A stretch of DNA of 63,993 nt from Nitrosomonadales bacterium (lineage in GTDB: Bacteria > Pseudomonadota > Gammaproteobacteria > Burkholderiales > Methylophilaceae): assembly GCA_024642775.1 (NCBI GenBank), contig JAHEAL010000003.1:1-63993 (forward strand), read 5' to 3'. Under the pieces are notes generated by a model. The model was not told where the DNA came from. It saw only the letters and a program-made list of their open reading frames with translations, and made no database searches. Below, in pieces: positions 58,513 through 63,993 of the stretch (positions are counted from its first letter, which is position 1; the number at the start of each line of letters is the position of its first letter). The translations under genes were made by a program, and so were the position numbers.

Positions 58513-58947
58513 ATGGATATTGAAAAAATTATTTCAGATTCAATAGATAATATTGGCTATGAGCTAGTTGAGTGTGATTACAATCACAACAATGGCTTCA
58601 TACGCATTTTTATTGATAACGGATCAATTATTTCTGTTGAAGATTGTGTAAAAGTAAGCAATCACTTAAATCGTGTTTTATCTGTCGAATTAGATTTTGA
58701 TTTTTCAAGATTGGAAGTTTCATCACCAGGAGTAGACCGAAAATTAATTAAGCCTAAAGATTTTAAAAGATTTGAAGGCGAGAAAATAAAAATAAAACTA
58801 CACACAGCTATAGATAGTACAAAAAAATTTGAAGGAAAGTTAATTGACTCAAATGAAGACTTCATAAAGATTCAATTAACTGACAATAAACTACTTGAAC
58901 TGCCTTTTGATGAAATACAATTGGCCCGATTAAACCCTGACTTGTAA
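58513..58947 (+). CDS. rimP: Ribosome maturation factor RimP
   Basis: 144 residues from ATG 58513; the upstream in-frame ATG at 58465 would read through the terminator hairpin. Needed for 30S maturation. VEDCVKVSNHLNRVLSVE and LEVSSPGVDRKLIKPKDF are family signatures. First gene of the rimP-nusA-infB-rbfA-truB operon. Confidence 0.95.
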   Translation: MDIEKIISDSIDNIGYELVECDYNHNNGFIRIFIDNGSIISVEDCVKVSNHLNRVLSVELDFDFSRLEVSSPGVDRKLIKPKDFKRFEGEKIKIKLHTAIDSTKKFEGKLIDSNEDFIKIQLTDNKLLELPFDEIQLARLNPDL

Positions 58948-58964
58948 CTTGGAGAATAATAAAC

Positions 58965-60431
58965 ATGAATCGTGAAATGTTAATTTTAGTTGATGCACTC
59001 GCTCATGAAAAAAATGTAAAAAAAGAGATTGTCTTTAATGCGCTTGAGCTAGCTTTAGCGTCTGCTACTAAGAAAAAATATCCTCATGGAACAGAAATTC
59101 AGGTTGAAATTGATCCGGAGACTGGACTTTATAACTCTTTTAGATGTTGGACTATCGTTGAAGATGAGTTATTCGAGAACGAGGAGGGAGAGCTTATTTC
59201 TTCAGATGAAAAAGCTCAAGGTAAAGATATAGGCGAAGTTATTAGGGAAGAAATTCCTTCTGAGGAGTTCGGAAGAATAGGAGCTCAAGCGGCAAAACAA
59301 GTTATTTTGCAAAAAATAAGAGAGGCTGAGAGAGAGCAAATCTTAAATGATTTTTTAGCTAGAGAAGAAAAACTTGTTTCTGGCCAGATTAGAAGAATGG
59401 ACAGGGGTAACGCTGTAATTGAAATTGGAAAATTAGAAGCAATTTTACCTAGAGATCAGATGATCCCTAAAGAAAACTTGAGAGTTGGGGATAGAATTAG
59501 GGCTGCTTTGCTTAAAATTGAAACAACTCCTCGCGGACCACAATTAATTTTATCGAGAACATCTCCTGATTTTCTAATAAAGTTATTTGAATTAGAGGTT
59601 CCTGAAATTGAAGAAGGTTTGCTAGAAATTATGTCTGCATCAAGAGATCCTGGTTCAAGGTCAAAGATTGCTGTAAAGGCAAATGATCAAAGACTGGATC
59701 CAGTTGGCACATGTGTTGGCATGAGAGGCTCACGAGTACAGGCAGTCACTACAGAGTTGTCAGGAGAAAGAGTTGATATTGTTTTATGGTCAATTGAGCC
59801 TGCACAATTTGTAATTAATTCTATGGCACCAGCTGAAGTATCTAGTATTGTGGTGGATGAGGATAAAAGAAGCATGGACATTGTGGTTGATGAGGATCAA
59901 TTGGCTCTTGCAATTGGAAGAAATGGACAAAATATTCGTTTAGCATCTCAATTAACTAACTGGGAACTAAATATTATGTCGGAAGAAGAGTCTGATAAAA
60001 AGCATGAAGAAGAGTATTCAACTGTAAGTCAGCTTTTTATTGAAAAACTTGATGTTGATGAAGAGGTAGCTGATATTTTAGTTAAAGAAGGCTTTTCATC
60101 TTTAGAAGAGATTGCATATGTTCCAGAGGATGAATTAAATCAAATGGATATATTTGATGAAGATACTATCCAAGAATTAAGAGCAAGAGCAAAAGCGGCT
60201 ATTTTGACGGCAGCAATTGCAAATGAAGAAAAAGTTCCAGAACCAGCAGAAGACTTAAAAAACATGGAGGGTATGGATGAAAATACGGCCAGTTTGTTAG
60301 CTTCAAAAGGAATTATATCAATGGAGGATCTTGCAGAATTGGCGGTTGATGAGCTGTTAGATTTAATTAAAATCGAAGAAGATAGAGCAAAAACACTTAT
60401 CATGACTGCTAGAGCACCATGGTTCGCATAA
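58965..60431 (+). CDS. nusA: Transcription termination/antitermination protein NusA
   Basis: 488 residues. N-terminal RNA polymerase-binding domain (1-125), S1 domain ([19 protein letters not shown]), two KH domains ([34 protein letters not shown]) and two acidic C-terminal repeats (about 360-420 and 435-485) of the proteobacterial form. NusA controls pausing and termination. It sits in its usual place between rimP and infB. Confidence 0.97.
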   Translation: MNREMLILVDALAHEKNVKKEIVFNALELALASATKKKYPHGTEIQVEIDPETGLYNSFRCWTIVEDELFENEEGELISSDEKAQGKDIGEVIREEIPSEEFGRIGAQAAKQVILQKIREAEREQILNDFLAREEKLVSGQIRRMDRGNAVIEIGKLEAILPRDQMIPKENLRVGDRIRAALLKIETTPRGPQLILSRTSPDFLIKLFELEVPEIEEGLLEIMSASRDPGSRSKIAVKANDQRLDPVGTCVGMRGSRVQAVTTELSGERVDIVLWSIEPAQFVINSMAPAEVSSIVVDEDKRSMDIVVDEDQLALAIGRNGQNIRLASQLTNWELNIMSEEESDKKHEEEYSTVSQLFIEKLDVDEEVADILVKEGFSSLEEIAYVPEDELNQMDIFDEDTIQELRARAKAAILTAAIANEEKVPEPAEDLKNMEGMDENTASLLASKGIISMEDLAELAVDELLDLIKIEEDRAKTLIMTARAPWFA

Positions 60432-60444
60432 TAATGGAGTAATA

Positions 60445-62871
60445 ATGAGTCAATATACTGTAGAACAATTTGCATCTGAATTAAACCTTCCAATTGATTT
60501 GTTATTAGATCAATTATCCAAAGCAGGTGTGAAAAAAGGGAGCTCTAAAGATGAGTTGTCGGAAAATGATAAAACTGCTCTTTTGGATTTTTTAAAAAAG
60601 TCTCATGGAGAGCAGAAGCCAAAAACTAAAATTACTTTAACGCGGAAGCAAAATTCAGAAATTAAAAAAACTGACAGTGCTGGCAGATCGAGAACAATTC
60701 AAGTTGAAGTGAGAAAAAAAAGAACAATCACCAAGACGCCCGAGCCGGTTCAAGCTAGCGAAGAAAGCAACATTCCAAAACCAATTTTAGATGATGAACA
60801 AAAAAAGATCAGAGAACAAGAGCAATCTAGACACGATGCTTTAATAAAAGCCCAACAAGCTGATAAGGTAAAAGCAGATGAAAAGAAAGAAGACTCTAAA
60901 AAGCATATTGATGGAACAATCCACAAACCAGAAAATAAAGAAATAAAAAAAGAAGAACGAAAAGATAACTGGGACGATAAGCCTAAGAAGAAAGTTTTAA
61001 AACCAAAAACTTCAACAGGTATGAATGAAGGTTGGAGATCACCAAAAACAAAGAATAGAAAACAACAAAAACAAAACAGCGACAGCGATACTTCTTTTGT
61101 TGCACCTACTGAACCTGTCATAAAAGATGTGATGGTTCCAGAGACTATTACTGTTGGTGAATTGGCCCATAAAATGTCGGTCAAAGCTGCTGAAGTAATT
61201 AAGTCACTAATGGGCATGGGCATGATGGTTACTATTAATCAAGTTCTTGATCAGGACACAGCGATGATTGTTGTTGAAGAGCTTGGACATGTTGCAAAAA
61301 AAGCTGAACAAAATGACCCTGAATCTATTTTAGACTTGGACGAAACCATAGAACCTATTTTGGAAACAAGACCGCCTGTGGTAACAGTAATGGGTCATGT
61401 GGATCATGGGAAAACCTCTTTGCTTGATTATATTAGAACTACAAAAGTTGCTTCTGGAGAGGCTGGAGGAATAACTCAGCACATCGGTGCATATCATGTC
61501 GAAACCAAAAAAGGTATGGTTTCATTTTTAGATACTCCTGGTCATGAAGCATTCACTGCGATGAGAGCAAGAGGAGCAAGCGTTACCGATATAGTAGTTC
61601 TCGTGGTTGCTGCAGATGATGGGGTAATGCCTCAAACCATTGAAGCGATTAATCATTCAAAAGCAGCCAAAACACCACTTATTGTAGCTATTAACAAGAT
61701 AGATAAACCCGAAGCTAATTCTGAAAAAGTTAAGAATGAGCTAATGAACCATGAAGTTATTCCTGAAGAGCTTGGTGGGGACAGTATGTTTATTGAGTTG
61801 TCAGCTAAAACAGGACAAGGTATCGACGATTTACTAGATGCAATTCTGTTACAAGCTGAAGTTTTAGAATTAAAAGCTCCAACTAATACGCCAGCAAAAG
61901 GAATAGTTGTTGAAGCTAGGTTGGATAAAGGTAGGGGTCCAGTTGCTACTATCCTTATACAGTCAGGACAAATGAAGTCTGGAGATATGTTGCTCGCTGG
62001 ATCTAGCTTTGGACGGGTAAGACTGATGTTAGACGAAAATGCAAAAAAAATTAATGAAGCAGGTCCATCAATTCCAGTAGAAGTTGTCGGATTGTCAGAT
62101 GTTCCAAACGCTGGTGAAGATGTGATTGTTTTAAATGACGAAAGAAAAGCTAGAGAAATTGCATTATTCAGACAAGGAAAATTCCGAGATGTTAAGTTTG
62201 CTAAACAACAGGCTGCCAAGCTTGAAAATATGTTTGATCAAATGGCAGAGGGTGATGTAAAGACGCTTCCGTTAATTCTTAAGTCAGATGTTCAAGGTTC
62301 GTTTGAGGCTCTTAAGGGATCTTTAGAAAAGTTATCAAATGAAGAAGTTAGAATCAATGTTATTCACAATGCCGTTGGTGCAGTGAACGAATCGGATATT
62401 AATCTTGCGGTTGCATCTAATGCAATTATCATTGCATTCAACGTTAGGGCTGAAGGCGGGGCTCGTAAATCAGCTGAATCCAATGATATCGAAATTAGGT
62501 ATTACAGTATTATTTATGATGCTGTTGATGATGTGAAAGCTGCCTTAACTGGAATGTTATCTCCTGATGAGAAAGAGAATATTTTAGGCTCTGTTGAAAT
62601 AAGAGAAATTTATAAGGTTTCAAAAATTGGATCTATTGCAGGCTGTTATGTCACCGATGGGCTAATTAAAAGAGACTCTAAGGTTCGTGTCTTAAGAGAC
62701 AATGTCGTGATTTATGATGGTGAGTTATCATCGCTTAAACGCTTCAAAGATGATACTAAGGAAGTTAAGTCAAACTTTGAGTGCGGCCTTTCAATCAAAA
62801 ACTTTAATGATATTAAAGTCGGTGATGTGATTGAACCATATGAAATTGTTAAAGTAGCAAGAAAACTATAA
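60445..62871 (+). CDS. infB: Translation initiation factor IF-2
   Basis: 808 residues. The N-terminus has the small IF2_N module ([20 protein letters not shown]), then a low-complexity Lys/Glu-rich stretch (about 50-200) and a second IF2_N module. GTPase motifs: [29 protein letters not shown] and NKIDKPEA. The C-terminal domains bind initiator tRNA. Shorter than E. coli IF-2 (890) because of the linker. Overlaps rbfA by one base. Confidence 0.97.
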   Translation: MSQYTVEQFASELNLPIDLLLDQLSKAGVKKGSSKDELSENDKTALLDFLKKSHGEQKPKTKITLTRKQNSEIKKTDSAGRSRTIQVEVRKKRTITKTPEPVQASEESNIPKPILDDEQKKIREQEQSRHDALIKAQQADKVKADEKKEDSKKHIDGTIHKPENKEIKKEERKDNWDDKPKKKVLKPKTSTGMNEGWRSPKTKNRKQQKQNSDSDTSFVAPTEPVIKDVMVPETITVGELAHKMSVKAAEVIKSLMGMGMMVTINQVLDQDTAMIVVEELGHVAKKAEQNDPESILDLDETIEPILETRPPVVTVMGHVDHGKTSLLDYIRTTKVASGEAGGITQHIGAYHVETKKGMVSFLDTPGHEAFTAMRARGASVTDIVVLVVAADDGVMPQTIEAINHSKAAKTPLIVAINKIDKPEANSEKVKNELMNHEVIPEELGGDSMFIELSAKTGQGIDDLLDAILLQAEVLELKAPTNTPAKGIVVEARLDKGRGPVATILIQSGQMKSGDMLLAGSSFGRVRLMLDENAKKINEAGPSIPVEVVGLSDVPNAGEDVIVLNDERKAREIALFRQGKFRDVKFAKQQAAKLENMFDQMAEGDVKTLPLILKSDVQGSFEALKGSLEKLSNEEVRINVIHNAVGAVNESDINLAVASNAIIIAFNVRAEGGARKSAESNDIEIRYYSIIYDAVDDVKAALTGMLSPDEKENILGSVEIREIYKVSKIGSIAGCYVTDGLIKRDSKVRVLRDNVVIYDGELSSLKRFKDDTKEVKSNFECGLSIKNFNDIKVGDVIEPYEIVKVARKL

Positions 62872-63212
62872 TGGCAAAAGACTTTCCAAGGTCAAATCAA
62901 ATAGGTCAACAAATAAAAAAAGAGATTGCTCAAATTTTACAATTTGAGGTTCAACATCCTTTATTAAAAAATATAACTGTAACCGATCTTGAATTATCAA
63001 AAGATTTAAGACATGCAAAAATTTACTTTATTTCAAAGCAAAAGAAGGAAGATTTGCTTGAAGCCCTTAAGAGGTCAAACAGTTTTATAAGACAATGTTT
63101 ATCTAAAAGAATGACGACTCGAGGAATACCAAATCTTGAATTCATCTATGATCAAGGGATTGACCATAACGACCGAATCACAGAATTACTTAACTCAGCT
63201 CTTAAGAATTAA
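62871..63212 (+). CDS. rbfA: Ribosome-binding factor A
   Basis: 113 residues, a KH-fold factor needed for late 30S maturation and cold adaptation. RSNQIGQQIKKEIAQILQFEV and LELSKDLRHAKIYF are typical, as is the C-terminal IPNLEFIYDQGIDHNDRITELL (split). Coupled to infB by a TAATG overlap and followed by truB after 9 bases. Confidence 0.96.
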   Translation: MAKDFPRSNQIGQQIKKEIAQILQFEVQHPLLKNITVTDLELSKDLRHAKIYFISKQKKEDLLEALKRSNSFIRQCLSKRMTTRGIPNLEFIYDQGIDHNDRITELLNSALKN

Positions 63213-63221
63213 TATTTAACG

Positions 63222-63993
63222 ATGAAGGACAACGAAATTTCTGTAAATGGATTTATATCTGTTATAAAGCCAAAGGGATGGACATCAAACCAAGTTCTTT
63301 CAAAAATCAAATGGTTATTTAAAACAAAAAAAGCTGGTCATGGGGGTACGTTAGATCCATTTGCTACGGGAGTGATTCCAGTTTTTCTTGGCGAGGCTAC
63401 TAAATTCTCATCAAGAATTCTTGATGCTGATAAGGAATACATAGCAAATATTAAGCTTGGGTATGAGAGTACCACGGGAGATCTTGAGGGCGATGTTAAT
63501 AAGGATGATTCTTTTAACTATGAAGAGTTACCTGCAAATATTGATAATTTAATTAAAAATCAATTCTTGGGGAAACAAACGCAGATACCCCCCAAGTATT
63601 CAGCTTTGAAGTATAAAGGTAAACCCTATTACAAATATGCTAGAGCGGGAATAGAAATCCCCATAAAATCAAGAGAGATTGAAATCAAGGAAATCGTTGT
63701 TATCTCGCAAATTCATAATCAGCTCACGGTGCAAGTAAGTTGCTCTAAGGGAACATATATCCGGACATTGGGGGAGGATATTGCAAAAATACTAGGTACA
63801 AAGGGGTATCTTACAGATTTAAAAAGAGTAAGAGTTGGAGATATTCATGAAAGAGACTCCTTTCTTTTAGAGGATATTGAGAATAAAGAATTAGATCAGA
63901 GGTATCAGCTACTTAGACCAATCGAAAAATATATTGATTTACCTGAAATAATCTTAGATCAAGAACAAACATTAAAAATATTGCAAGGGCAGT
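63222..63993 (+). CDS. truB: tRNA pseudouridine-55 synthase TruB, 3' end outside window
   Basis: The frame opens at ATG 63222 and runs off the window with 257 codons read. VIKPKGWTSNQVLSKIK, GHGGTLDPFATGVIPV (with the catalytic aspartate) and KGTYIRTLGEDIAKILG are diagnostic of TruB, which converts U55 in the T-loop of tRNAs to pseudouridine. Fifth gene of the rimP operon; the sequence stops in the C-terminal domain, so the total length is unknown. Confidence 0.96.
   Translation, partial: MKDNEISVNGFISVIKPKGWTSNQVLSKIKWLFKTKKAGHGGTLDPFATGVIPVFLGEATKFSSRILDADKEYIANIKLGYESTTGDLEGDVNKDDSFNYEELPANIDNLIKNQFLGKQTQIPPKYSALKYKGKPYYKYARAGIEIPIKSREIEIKEIVVISQIHNQLTVQVSCSKGTYIRTLGEDIAKILGTKGYLTDLKRVRVGDIHERDSFLLEDIENKELDQRYQLLRPIEKYIDLPEIILDQEQTLKILQGQ

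Noticed and set aside
61653-62219. 188-codon minus-strand frame within infB
   Set aside because: It lies wholly opposite the GTPase domain of IF-2, which explains the base pattern; no motif or ribosome site supports it.

Overview
The window looks like the origin-proximal part of a small, streamlined, AT-rich genome of a marine methylotrophic betaproteobacterium. The best match I can recall is the OM43 clade (order Methylophilales, HTCC2181-like). This rests on the low GC content, very short intergenic gaps, many overlapping start/stop codons, gene orders typical of Betaproteobacteria (aroQ-accB-accC-prmA, hemC-hemD, rimP-nusA-infB-rbfA-truB) and a xanthorhodopsin-like proton pump with a complete retinal pathway. 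The taxonomic placement is inference from memory, not from a search.

Layout. 1-6.5 kb: the end of yidC, then mnmE, two perfect parS sites, mnmG, rsmG, parA and parB, which is the classical neighbourhood of a chromosome origin. 6.5-13.5 kb: a complete F1Fo ATP synthase operon, atpI-B-E-F-H-A-G-D-C, with a strong candidate promoter and a terminator. Its c subunit has the residues expected of a proton-coupled ring. 13.5-16.7 kb: glmU-glmS. 16.7-23.4 kb: a photoheterotrophy module. It holds an unrecognised 78-residue membrane protein with its own terminator, a rhodopsin with an unusually structured leader, a terminator, and then the tightly overlapping chain crtE-crtI-crtB-crtY-blh, which makes retinal. 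23.3-27.7 kb: an accessory patch of short membrane, exported and lipoprotein genes of unknown function, including a MORN-repeat protein with a perfect 44-bp internal duplication and a 29-residue membrane micropeptide. 27.9-30.6 kb: two different, overlapping DNA photolyase-family genes, a DASH cryptochrome and an iron-sulphur photolyase.

30.6-44 kb: housekeeping genes: prmA, accC, accB, aroQ, a TlpA/DsbD disulphide system, fxsA, a ferredoxin-type reductase, hemD, hemC, argH, hemW, rdgB and rph. 43.9-50.2 kb: yicC, gmk, rpoZ, one Rel/SpoT enzyme, ridA and recG. 50.2-58.4 kb: ubiC, ubiA, rplM, rpsI, argC, a coiled-coil membrane protein, a bactofilin, erpA, gltA, anmK and tyrS. 58.4-64 kb: rimP-nusA-infB-rbfA-truB, cut by the window end, preceded by a promoter that runs straight into a terminator-like hairpin.

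Functionally, the light-driven proton pump and the proton-type ATP synthase lie a few kb apart and would share the same membrane gradient, while the photolyases downstream of the retinal genes fit life in sunlit water. I saw no tRNA or rRNA genes, no CRISPR array, and no insertion sequence or integrase. No stretch longer than about 230 bases lacks a gene.
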